Made by a program: the position numbers and the translations under genes
NCBI GenBank assembly: GCA_030765055.1
Contig: CM060947.1
Span: forward strand, 49,408,047 to 49,472,046
Length of the DNA: 64,000 bases
From: Mantis religiosa
Taxonomy: Eukaryota; Arthropoda; Insecta; Mantodea; Mantidae
Reading direction: 5' to 3'
Shown here: one piece after another, positions 34,984-45,142 of the stretch
How the letters are laid out: the number at the start of each line of letters is the position of its first letter
How positions within the stretch are numbered: the stretch's first letter is position 1
Notes under the pieces: model-generated
Told to the model about the DNA's origin: nothing
The model's input: the letters and a program-made list of their open reading frames with translations, nothing else
Database searches by the model: none

Positions 34984-35430
34984 TGTTGCGACTGGCAGCG
35001 TATGCACACAAACAGATAGTGCCACATGAAGATATAAATAAAGAGCTTACTGAGGCAGATAAAGATCACATGGAGATAAAAGGCTTGCCGAAGCAGATAA
35101 AGTTACATAACTAGAAGATTCTAGTGCCTTCTTGTTCATTCCAGAAACATGAATGGTTGTATATAAAAGAAGCCGTGGCTAGTTTATCGGACAGTCGTAA
35201 CAAGAGTTGAAAACAGAGTTGAATTGGAAGTTGAGAATCGTCTGCGTACAACAGTGTTTTGAAAGTGAACTCTTTTGTTTGTGGTCAACGACTTTGAGCA
35301 TTGCATTGTTGTATGTTACGTAATTCTGCTACTGTAAGGGTTGACCAAAGTGTATTTCTACGGAAATAAAGAGCATTTTGAATTTCTGCAACTTGGCCTT
35401 TTAATTCTACGAACCCACAAAGTCACAATA
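34984..35430 (+). mobile_element. Solo LTR-like element, copy 2
   Basis: Shares with copy 1 cgactggcagcgta, aggcagataaagat, gtatataaaagaagccgtgg, gctactgtaaggg and gtatttctacggaaataaag. Termini tgttgcgact and agtcacaata form an imperfect inverted pair, as at LTR ends. TATA box at about 35160, AATAAA at about 35364. Confidence 0.65.
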
Positions 35431-35849
35431 TATATCTGCCCAGGTCCACAATTTAACATATTACACAGAAATTTACATTTTCAATTTCACAAACATGACC
35501 AAAATATACCTTACACAGTTTTCTAATATATACAATTATTCAGCACATTTAATTATTATTGGTAATAACTTATTACAAACATTTAATTGAATAATTAATC
35601 TGTACAACCAAAAGTTCCTGTTTCAAAGTGTGTGTTAGTATAATTCTGCGAGTAAACTGAGACACTCTGTACTTCACATACCACAAATTCTCTTTCAATA
35701 TGTTTCACCCCCACTTGAAAGTATTATTCGGAAGTTGTCAACTGGCTATAACTTTGGCATCAGCTGGAACAGCTGCTAAGGTCTGATACACAGAGAAATT
35801 GTGCATTTCTTTACAGAAAAGAATACAGAATCGAATCTTTATCACAAAC

Positions 35850-36600
35850 AGGATGTCCACAGAAGGTGAGTCAGAGAGAGAGGAGACTGCTTATGAGAAA
35901 GGTAATATGTAATCCTAATATATGTCCCTCAAAACTGGTAACCACATTGCATCTGACTTCTCATAAAGATGTGCGCCTGAAACAGTTTTTTACGTATTAG
36001 TTAGGAGTTTTAAAGTTGAAGGCTACAATGGAAGAATGGCGAGAAAAAAGCCTTATATAAAAAATTAACAGAAGAATTCTGAAAAAAAGACCAAGAATGA
36101 TGGAGTGATGTAATTTTTGTTGATGAAAGTCCCTTTTATGTATTTGAACGAAGTGAGGGTTCGTGTTTGGTGCAAACCAATATATAGCTGAATATAAGGA
36201 ATTTACACTCAGTGAAACATAAAGATGGTAATGTTAATGTATGAGAGAGCATTTCAGCAGGTGGAATGGGAAATTTGATATTCATTGAGAAAACTATGAA
36301 TAAACATTTTTACCTCAACATTCTTAGAGAAAATCTCCACCAGTGTGCGGAGAAATTAGAAATAAGAAATAATTCTAAGTTTTATGCGGATAATGAATCA
36401 AAGCACCAGACATATATTGTCAGGAAATGGTTATTTAAGTATCCAAAAATAATACATCCATCCCCAAAGAGTGCTGATCTTAACCCAATAGAGAGTTTAC
36501 AGAATGAGGTAAATAAAATAATCAGAAATTCTCCCATCTCCTTTGTGATCAACTAAAGAAAAGACTGCTCAAAGAATGGGTAAATATTGAACCTGCCTAT
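35850..36600 (+). pseudogene. Tc1-like transposase pseudogene
   Basis: With frameshifts the plus strand encodes the catalytic half of a Tc1-family transposase: DVIFVDESPFYVFERS (first Asp), VKHKDGNVNVWESISAGGMG, NLIFIEKTMNKHFYLNILRE, FYADNESKHQTYIVRKWL (second Asp; family QQDNxPxHxA) and SPKSADLNPIESLQNEVNKI (third acidic residue; family SPDLNPIExLW). The longest clean frame is 36266-36556. Multiple stops and several changed signature residues (DNxPxH becomes DNESKH) mark it as inactive. It lies in an intron of the novel gene. Confidence 0.85.
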
Positions 36601-37212
36601 ACAGGACAAAGAATTCTAATACAAAATCATGCCTGCTAGAAGCAATCAGGTGTAAACAATAGCCTAAAAAGTACTGAATTTAACCAGTGTGAGGGGATAT
36701 GTTCATATATCTTTTGTTATTGTTACAAATGGCATGAAGTTATCTGCATTTATTTTTACTTTAATGTTTACAGCTGGTTTTAGAAAATCAGAAACATCTA
36801 AGTTTGAATTACAGAACGTTGACCAAATATTTTTCTGAATACCTGTACTTGCAGCTGTTGTATTGAACAGCTACAATGTACTCTACTGTACCTTGGAAGC
36901 AAGGAGAGTTTCAAGGTCTTACATCTACATACCTGTAACCATTATATTGTAATATAACATAGTCTATATAACGAGTATTCCTTTTGAAATTGGTTATAAA
37001 AGTACTTGTGTTGGTGCAAAGTTGGAGCACTATTATTTTTGGAAGGTATAAATGTGAATGGAATGCATATTTTCCAACCAAATAGGGGCAAGACTAGATG
37101 TTAATGAAAGAAGAGTAAGTTTAGCAAATCTGTAATATTCTATCATAGAATTCTATGTGTCAGTATTTGCCAGTTTCATATTTGAAAACTGTTCTATGTG
37201 TTTGGTTTGCAG

Positions 37213-37324
37213 CTATAATCAACTGATGAGCATTATGTTGCTAAGAGCAGAAATAATGATTGCCTCAGAGGACTTGATTGAAATATCTGCTGGTCAAAAT
37301 GAAGATGACGATGTTGATGCCACA
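37213..37324 (+). CDS. Novel gene, fourth coding exon
   Basis: 112 bp. Acceptor tggtttgcag before 37213 and perfect donor gtaagt at 37325. The first base completes the Leu codon split with the previous exon. It encodes LYNQLMSIMLLRAEIMIASE then DLIEISAGQNEDDDVDAT: an amphipathic helix followed by a short acidic loop. Enters in phase 2, leaves in phase 0. Confidence 0.75.
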
Positions 37325-37624
37325 GTAAGTGATACATGAAGTTTAACAAAGAGCCAGATATTACATGGAAAGCTTTTGTGACAGCACACAATATTCATGG
37401 CTTTCTAGATAGCAAGGCTTTGTTATTAAAGAAGTAAAGTCTGGATCAACATTCTTTTTATTACTTTCTCTACAAGGTGGCTCAAAAGTCCTGCACCATA
37501 GGGATTATACCTGACAATTTTTATAAAATCAGACTACCAATTCCTGTAGAGCAGGTCAATAAACCCCCAGATACTGATTTTGGTAGTTTTGCAACTGTCC
37601 GTTGCCAAGATATAGGCATTTGTA

Positions 37625-37745
37625 GAGGCCGGTTGAGGATGGCCAGTTGAGGATGGAGGCAAAGTCTCTGAAACATGTTCCGGAAAAATTTAAAAGTAAG
37701 TGTTGTTTAGTGTCATTAATCGACTCCCTTTAAATTCAATTTGTA
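37625..37745 (+). repeat. Dispersed repeat, copy 2
   Basis: Matches 28029-28137. It has an internal partial duplication at its start (ggccggttgaggat then ggccagttgaggat). Confidence 0.8.
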
Positions 37746-38111
37746 GAGGAATTTTCCGCCTGAAGACCATGTGGCCAGTAACATTTGGTGGGAAACGTTA
37801 CAATTTGTGAATCAATGACTGTAAAGACTTGAGTAAGGTGTCATTCTATTTATCTCAACAAACGCTACAATGTGGAAGTACTGTTTTTATATATCTTCTG
37901 TCACCAACATTGTTTAGGTGAAACAAATGTAAAACAAATTATTTCCCTATGGTGCAGGGCTTCTTTATTATGTACTTATAATAGAGGAAGTATTGCATTT
38001 CACCCAAAATTTTGATACCAAGGTTTTAGCAGAAATACATGTTTTGAACTTCTATGAATTTTTAAAAAAGAAATTATTTTTAGAAAAAGGTCTATGTATG
38101 TGTCGAACAGC

Positions 38112-38200
38112 AATAGGCCTTGGGCTCATTTCAGCATCATTTCACACATTTCATTCATCGTCCAATATGACAATGTTGGAGGACATAAATTAAAAAAAAA
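38112..38200 (+). mobile_element. Family C SINE 3' fragment
   Basis: Only the 3' part is present (ttgggctcatttcagcatca, tcgtccaatatgacaatg), ending in an A-run that grades into the (AAT)n tract. Confidence 0.8.
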
Positions 38201-38206
38201 AAAAAA

Positions 38207-38331
<125 letters not shown>

Positions 38332-39199
38332 TGAACTATCTGATAGTAACATTCTGTATTTAGGTTCAATATTTTTCAAAGATTCTACACAATAATTTTA
38401 AAGAAAATCCTCCCACTCCAAGCTATCCTTTATATAGAAGTTTTTTCAACATTTTCCAAGTTCTCAAAAATAACTCTTAATGTTTTTTATTCAAATATCA
38501 TATGTTTAAGATATTTAAATGACAAATAAAAGCATATATTGAATTTTCTAGGAAAAGTCTGTGTAATCTTCTTCATTTGGAAGGAATACTGTATTTTCAG
38601 ATGAAACAAACATACGTTTAAATTATGTATTTATATCTCAAATGTTATTTTGTATTTTTAAAAAGTATGTTTGTGTTCCAATTGACCCCAATGCCTGTTG
38701 CAACAGTTTTTTGGGCTGATATTTATGACTGTCCCTATTGACCCCATCCTTGGGATGAATACGAACACTTTTTAATTGCAATTAGTTCAAATTATATTAA
38801 GCAATAATAAATGTACTTGGTTTCAAGGATGACTAACAATACCATCTTCCATTGAGTATTAAGTAATTAAAACATCTGTTGCCATTTCTATTTTTTTTTT
38901 AAAAAAATTACTTACCATCTTTGGGCTAGTAAAATATTTCAAATCTTTTTCTAAACAATTTGGCATAATTTTGGTTCCTTAAAATAAATATAATAAACAC
39001 CTATATTGAGGATGCAAATGATTTATTTGCCAAGCTATGTACTCTTGGGTTCTGTGAAGAATTTATAATTTCTTTAAAAAATCAGTGAACTTTGATTTGA
39101 TATTATTATATTTTATTGTAATATATTATGACCTTCCCATTTTTCCAAACCATTTTCCAATCTATTTTTTCTAAATTTATCTACAATTGCTCTTTTTAA

Positions 39200-40130
39200 A
39201 TGTATTTTTATTCTACAGGGGTATTTCTTTTCTTTTTCCATGTTGATTTCTGTAGTTAGTATCCATAATCAATCCCCTCTAATGCTCTTTCTAGCATAAT
39301 TTTATGATCGGCACTTATACTTCTGTCCACAATTTTTTTCCTTCTGTAACACGGTATGCATATTCTTGTTCCTTTCTTTGGCAGTCTTTCTTCTCACATT
39401 CTTCTTCTCTACATATGCTGCATTTTACCTCTGTGGCAAAATTTAGTCACATGTCCATAAACAAAACATTTCAAGCTTTATGTACTGAAAAGTAATTGTT
39501 AACAGTTACTCTCTGAAATCCAATGTGAATCCTACCTTTCTCCAATATGTTCCTCCACATTTTTCTTGTAGCTCCAGTCACATGATGAATCGTAGCTCTA
39601 TTTTGTAGAACTGTTTTAAATTACATTTTTTTTTTTTTCAAATTCTTGTTTTGACAGATCATCTGAAAAATTCTGCTTATATATATCATTTATTAAATCA
39701 TCATCCTTGGCTCCACCAATACATCATGTATTATAACCAAAGGATTCCTTTGTCTTGGTCTCTCAATTTTCAAACTTTGGTCATTAACTCTTTTGTTATC
39801 AATTACTTTTTCAATATAATTTTTGTTTCCATTATAATATTCCTACTGCCTGGTCTTAAATTCCTAATTTTTATCTTTTCTTCCATTGGATTCAGATTTA
39901 CCATAAATGTTTTATGTAACTCTTTTATGTCCAAGTTTGATGCAGATGCCATAGCCACAGTTGCAGCTACAACCTCTGCAAAGATTTTTCCAATTTCCAA
40001 TTTCTTTTCACTAATGCGTTGTGAAGTTCTAGCTTTAATTTCCACTTTTTTCTTTTTCAGTTATTTGTCGAGAGTGAATTTTCTGCACTTCTTGAAGCAG
40101 CAACAATATCTTCTTTTTTTTTTTTTTTTT
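39200..40130 (-). pseudogene. LINE ORF1 (gag-like, zinc-knuckle) pseudogene
   Basis: The minus strand encodes, with frameshifts, a Lys/Glu-rich part (SEKKLEIGKIFAEVV, ELHKTFMVNLNPMEEKIKIR; open frame 39803-40045), then IHIGFQRVTVNNYFSVHK, then SLKCFVYGHVTKFCHR at about 39440-39490 and CSICREEECEKKDC at about 39385-39430. The arrangement of a basic strand followed by two CCHC knuckles is typical of Jockey-type LINE ORF1. The first knuckle has lost its first Cys (Ser instead) and a frameshift separates the knuckles. Confidence 0.7.
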
Positions 40131-40840
40131 TAGTAACAACCCTATTATGATTTCCAATGTTTGCCTATTATATTTTCCATCTTATCACATTTTTCCTTTT
40201 CTTCTTTGTTTTTAATCTTGCTTTGTTGCTCCTAAATCCATAGTTCCTTGCCTTTTATTTTATTTTCTAATTTAAAATACAATCCCAGTTTTACAGCTTA
40301 AAACCACTATCCAGACATAAAAATTAAAGATCTCTTCAAACACACAAATTATTCAAATAAACTTTATTGTGGCATCAGCCATTTCTGAGATATTCACTGA
40401 TATTGGTTTGAATTTGTCAATATTGTTGTCATTTTTTAAAGTGCTGATACTTTGTTTTCTTGCAATGTTATGTAAAGAGGGATCTGCTTTAAGCATATGA
40501 CTCGCTTTGGTATCCTGCATCCATTTTGTACTACAATAAAATGTGTAATGAAACTGATTCTGCAAATGTTTGGCTTAATAAGATTAAGTAAGCAGAAAAA
40601 TAAGGTTAAGTAAGAATAATTTGAAGAAGCTATATAAAAATAAATGATAGTATAGGAAGTTTTATGAATGTGAACAGAACATTTACAATTTCATCTTCCA
40701 CACAAAATTTGAGAGCAGGTTTCACAAGGAATACGTGTTTTAAGGGCCATGAATAAAATAATTTTTAAAGAAAGGTCCATTGTGTATCTGAACAACAAAT
40801 CTCAAAAGCTAAACTTCATAAACACAAACTTGCTATATGT

Positions 40841-41571
40841 TAGTACAAAATTGAATCGAGAATATATTGACACATTGCTTCACTCACACTGTTTATTCAC
40901 AGGACATGTTTCAAGAGCTCTTGCTCCTATCCTCAGCTGATACTCGACTAGTGCAAGTTGTAGTGGTTTCTTCTTTCTCCGTATTGTCAATAGATGGCGT
41001 GATGTACTTGTCAAAGATGTCCGGTGGTGGAGTTTCAAAATTCATGACTCTATGACGATTTTTGTTGATGAAGATTTTTTCCCATACGGAAAGGTCTATG
41101 GGGTGATTAACGTATTTTATTAGAGATGTTTCCAAATTGATGTCATGTCTAGTATTCAAAAAATGAAAAGCCACTGCTGATTTTTCTGTTTCACCATTTT
41201 TAATGTTTCTCATATGTTCTTTAGTTCTGATGTTAATATTTCTTTTTGTTTTTCCTATATAAATTTTAGGGCAAGTTTCACATTTGATCTCATAGATTCC
41301 TGGTTTTTCTTTGGTAGTGATTGAATTTTTGGGAGGGCCTTTTAACAAATTTCTGATATTAAACCTGTTTTGAGGTGCAAGAGTTATGTTGTGTTTTGAG
41401 AAGATTTTTTGGAATTTGTTATAGGCTGATGGGTGGAAGGTGAATTTTTTAAAAAGTTTTTTCTCTTTTTCTCCTGTAGGTTCTAGGGTGGTGGTTTCTT
41501 TTATTTTCTTAGCTTTGTTGAGTCTGTTAACAGTTTTGTCTATTAAATTTGGGTTGAAAACGTTGGATATA
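40841..41571 (-). mobile_element. Penelope-like element, left arm of palindrome (GIY-YIG endonuclease part)
   Basis: The minus strand is open from the palindrome centre to the stop near 40911. The 145-codon ATG frame (40911-41348) encodes KPGIYEIKCETCPKIYIGKT then KRNINIRTKEHMRNI, the GIY-YIG nuclease core with the Cys pair before YIG and the conserved Arg and Glu of the family (R in NIRTKEH, E in WEKIFI). Upstream of it, FHPSAYNKFQKIFSKHNITL is the linker between RT and endonuclease in Penelope-like elements. The RT domain is absent. The arm is about 731 bp and is almost identical to the inverted arm 41593-42324. Confidence 0.9.
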
Positions 41572-41592
41572 CCTACACATAAAAAAAGTAGC

Positions 41593-42324
41593 TATATCCA
41601 ACGGTTTCAACCCAAATTTAATAGACAAAACTGTTAACAGACTCAACAAAGCTAAGAAAATAAAAGAAACCACCACCCTAGAACCTACAGGAGAAAAAGA
41701 GAAAAAACTTTTTAAAAAATTCACCTTCCACCCATCAGCCTATAACAAATTCCAAAAAATCTTCTCAAAACACAACATAACTCTTGCACCTCAAAACAGG
41801 TTTAATATCAGAAATTTGTTAAAAGGCCCTCCCAAAAATTCAATCACTACCAAAGAAAAACCAGGAATCTATGAGATCAAATGTGAAACTTGCCCTAAAA
41901 TTTATATAGGAAAAACAAAAAGAAATATTAACATCAGAACTAAAGAACATATGAGAAACATTAAAAATGGTGAAACAGAAAAATCAGCAGTGGCTTTTCA
42001 TTTTTTGAATACTAGACATGACATCAATTTGGAAACATCTCTAATAAAATACGTTAATCACCCCATAGACCTTTCCGTATGGGAAAAAATCTTCATTAAC
42101 AAAAATCGTCATAGAGTCATGAATTTTGAAACTCCACCACCGGACATCTTTGACAAGTACATCATGCCATCTATTGACAATACGGAGAAAGAAGAAACCA
42201 CTACAACTTGCACTAGTCGAGTATCAGCTGAGGATAGGAGCAAGAGCTCTTGAAACATGTCCTGTGAATAAACAGTGTGAGTGAAGCAATGTGTCAATAT
42301 ATTCTCGATTCAATTTTGTACTAG
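41593..42324 (+). mobile_element. Penelope-like element, right arm of palindrome (GIY-YIG endonuclease part)
   Basis: Mirror copy of 40841-41571 across a 21-bp centre (41572-41592). GIY is at 41864-41872, followed by YIG 11 codons later. The 145-codon ATG frame (41816-42253) differs from the left arm by one residue noticed (IMPSID versus ITPSID). The tail after the stop contains gaaacatgtcctgtgaataaa, and the outer ends read ctcgattcaattttgtacta. With both arms open and near-identical, this is either a recent event or an assembly artefact. Confidence 0.9.
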
Positions 42325-42551
42325 TTTGTGCTTCACTGTCCCTACGCTTCTTTCAAGTTTATACTTTGCTATATGTTCTTCAAATAGGGAACTTTGTTCT
42401 TGAAAACTTTGAAAAATACTAACTTTGGTTTATTTATGGAAGATCAGGCCCAAATGACCTCGCTGTCGATGGGCCCTAAAACATCACTCACTCACTCACT
42501 CACTATATGGAAGAAGCTAGAAACAGTGTTGTCTTAAGATGTATTTTTTAA

Positions 42552-43208
42552 AATAAGTTGGTACTAGTAACACCAACAGCACTTTTGTTAATCTCTGTTA
42601 ACATGTTTTGGGAACATGTGTTTTCAGTGTTGTAGTGGTCATCTATAATGGCAGCATCATGTAGTAGTGAAATGTACTTCCAGAGGGTACTTGTTGTTTG
42701 TGTTTTGAAATGATCTTTTCCCATGTGTCCACTTCTGCTGCATGACTGGTCGGTTTGATTAGTGTAATGTTTGGTTTGATGTTATGGTTGCTCATCCAGA
42801 AATAGTGTGAATCTCTCAAAATGCAAACAAATGGATAAATCTGCAGTTTTACATCATAACATCAAACCAAACATTACACTAATCAAACCGATCAGTCATG
42901 CAGCAGAATTGGACACATGGAAAAAGATCTTCATTTTGAAACACAAATGACAGTTAACGAATTTTGATATACCGCCATAAAGTAGTAAAAATTCACTTCC
43001 ATCTGGAAGCACATTTCACCACCACATGATGTCACCATTATATACAACCACCACAACAGAAACAATAACATGGGTCAGTCAGACATGTTCTGAAGATGGA
43101 AACACATGTTCCTGAAACAAGTTAACAGAGATTAAAAACAGTGATGTTAGTCTCAGAAACTATTTGTAGTTGGTTTATTAATATGTTAGTGTTACTAGTA
43201 CCAACTCA
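42552..43208. mobile_element. Second Penelope-like 3' palindrome, diverged
   Basis: Left arm 42552-42785 (minus-sense) and right arm 42854-43208 (plus-sense) are inverted copies of a Penelope 3' end. Both contain the outer ggtactagtaacac, ggaacatgtg, catcatgt-gtggtgaaatg and tgctgcatgactg. The right arm still encodes WKKIFILKHK and NFDIPP, the end of a GIY-YIG domain. The left arm lacks about 120 bp in internal deletions. It belongs to a different subfamily from the 41-kb palindrome. Confidence 0.8.
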
Positions 43209-43404
43209 ATTTAAATACCAGCTTTGGTATTGATCAAACATTTTATTTTTCAATTATACTATTCTAACACACACAAATAGACCTTTTCTAAAAATGATTT
43301 CTTGGATTAAATGGGCCTCAGGTGAAATCATGATATTGAACTTTGGGTGGGATATGATACCCTCTATACCTGCTAGATATGTGCTAGAGAAAGTAATGTT
43401 ATAG

Positions 43405-43860
43405 ATGATTAGAGCTACACTGAAAAATTCAATGCCATAGCTGGGATTTGAACTACGGATCTCCCGGTCTCCGTTCAATTGTTCTAAACCACTGGCCAAC
43501 ATACCAACATGACATTAAATTACACAGAAAATGAAGCTATTTACAGTGGAGTAACAAACACTACACAAATAAAAATATTTAGTAAATATTCTCCACTTAT
43601 CTTAAGAAGCCAATGACAATACTTCTATTATATTTTTGCGAAATTAATTTCATGGGCATTTGCCCACATCTTCAGTCAACACACTTCGTTGTCAAGGATA
43701 TGACATTAAATTCTCCAACTGACTAGTATGCTAGTTCAATGAGACAAGCAACTTTTGTAGTGACTTACTTTGCTGTAGGTACTTATGTCCCAGGCTTCAT
43801 ATGTTTTTTAGATAAATTGATGGAAATAAACATTTCTTCCATACTAGCCGTGTGTAGGCT
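43405..43860 (-). mobile_element. SINE family D copy, interrupted
   Basis: The head complement (gggatttgaactacggat) lies at about 43440. At about 43505-43690 an insert ending catcttcagtcaac interrupts it. The rest of the unit (ttctccaactgactag, ctttgctgtaggtactt, tagccgtgtgtagg) continues to 43860. The insert itself resembles the tail in the foldback at 61767 (acacaaat-aaatatt, cacttatcttaagaa). Confidence 0.65.
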
Positions 43861-43958
43861 AAGGTTTGGATGATTAGAGCCAGACTGAAAAAAAAAAAAA
43901 AAATTTACCGGGAAGCATACAAGTTAGCTGGAGAATTTAATGTCATGTTGGCATGTTG

Positions 43959-44100
43959 GCCATAGTAGCTCAGTGGTTTAGAGCAACCAGACGGAGACCA
44001 GGAAATCCATGGTTAAAATCCTGGCTATGGCACACAATTTTTCAGTCTGGCTCTAATCAACTAAACTTTAGCCTACACACGGCTAATGTGGAAGAAATGA
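43959..44100 (+). mobile_element. SINE family D copy, plus orientation
   Basis: The head ggccatagtagctcagtggt is followed by atggcacacaatttttcagt and ctacacacggctaatgtgga. It lies opposite the minus-strand copy just upstream and ends 110 bp before the last coding exon. Confidence 0.8.
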
Positions 44101-44209
44101 TTATTTCCAAAGTAATGTTATATTATCAAAAGCCACAACAAACTTTTTATTCTGTTTGTCAAAAATGTGTAGATAGCTTAAGAAAAGCACTATATTTCTC
44201 TTGTTTCAG

Positions 44210-44380
44210 AAATTGCAGATTATAAGGATACTCAACTACCATTACCAGGTGCTATGCACCACACTGTCAAAGATAGAAGAAATTGAGCAAACTATTAAGG
44301 AAATACAGGAGGGTTACAGATTGTTCTTTGAAAAACACCCATGTGTACTGTGCTGTAATATTGACAAACGTCAGCATTAA
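44210..44380 (+). CDS. Novel gene, last coding exon
   Basis: A strong polypyrimidine tract and acceptor (ctcttgtttcag) precede 44210, and the exon runs in phase 0 to TAA at 44378-44380. It encodes KLQIIRILNYHYQVLCTTLS, KIEEIEQTIKEIQEGYRLFF and EKHPCVLCCNIDKRQH. The KIEEIEQTIKEIQ segment has heptad spacing and could form a coiled coil. The Cys cluster HPCVLCC near the C-terminus is notable but does not match a zinc motif I know. The 3' UTR probably ends near the AATAAA at 44651-44656. Confidence 0.78.
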   Translation, partial: KLQIIRILNYHYQVLCTTLSKIEEIEQTIKEIQEGYRLFFEKHPCVLCCNIDKRQH

Positions 44381-44611
44381 TTTGGATACACCAATTATTA
44401 AGTTTATATAAAATATTTTGTCATTTTTGTAAGTTTTCTTAAAAATGAAAAGTAAGTTCTATATCTTTCAACATGTTTTTTCTTTTTATTTTCTTTGTGC
44501 TTCCATTTTTATCAAATTTACTGTATGTGCTGGGTACTCAAATTGTTAAGGAATCCTTTCTCAAAATGAATAATTTTTACTGTCTCTTCTGGTAGAGGTG
44601 TTATGTAATGG

Positions 44612-44656
44612 TTATTCAGAAAGTAAATGCCTCCTATTTTTTGATCCTTAAATAAA
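44612..44656 (+). terminator. Candidate polyadenylation signal of the novel gene
   Basis: AATAAA at 44651-44656, about 270 bp after the stop codon. The preceding ggttattcagaaagtaaatg resembles the end of a mariner-type transposon, so the signal could come from a transposon fragment. Confidence 0.4.
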
Positions 44657-44896
44657 TTATTTCTGTACAAAATTGAATTTGGTGTGATTCTTCAAACCTT
44701 CTTATTCAATCCACCGCAATAAGAGCTTCCCAAGCTAACATGTGTAAGCAGTATCCACTTACAAAATGGTCTGACATCTACGTACATATGTACATAGTGT
44801 TCTGTGATATGATTTTTGAATCAGAAGGTGAAATACCTATTTACATTCATTAAGGGTTGAAAAATGTTTATGGGGACTCTACAGTAGATGTTAGCA

Positions 44897-45142
44897 CTAT
44901 TAGATGATAGCATATCTGCCTCACGTTCAAGAGGTTCTGAGTTTGAATCTCAGTCAGGGTGAGTTACATGGATAAGGTTTTTGCGAGGGTTTCCCTTATC
45001 CTAAAAAGACGAATGTCAGGTAATTCTAAGCTCCATGAACCCTGGGCTCATTTGATCTTCATTTCACCCTTCCATTCATCGTCTGATATGACTTAACGTT
45101 GGAGGATGTAAATTACACAAAAAAAAAAAAAAAAAAAAAAAA
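44897..45142 (+). mobile_element. tRNA-derived SINE, family C
   Basis: The head is diverged; the B box is gagtttgaatctcagt. Then gagttacatggataaggttt and agctccatgaaccctgggc, ending in A22 (45121-45142). Confidence 0.88.

Larger units (their letters stand above)
32725..37212 (+). other. Intron between third and fourth coding exons
   Basis: It contains two solo-LTR-like elements, a (TA)n run at 34857-34880 and a Tc1-like pseudogene. 32770-33580, 34060-34980 and 36660-37200 hold no recognisable feature. Confidence 0.6.

Noticed and set aside
41440..41724. Two identical-looking 65-codon frames, one on each strand
   Set aside because: They are antisense shadows of the Penelope frames, duplicated by the palindrome.
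44612..44760. A third mariner element (ggttattcagaaagtaaatg)
   Set aside because: Only one end-like sequence is visible. No opposite inverted repeat or transposase was found.
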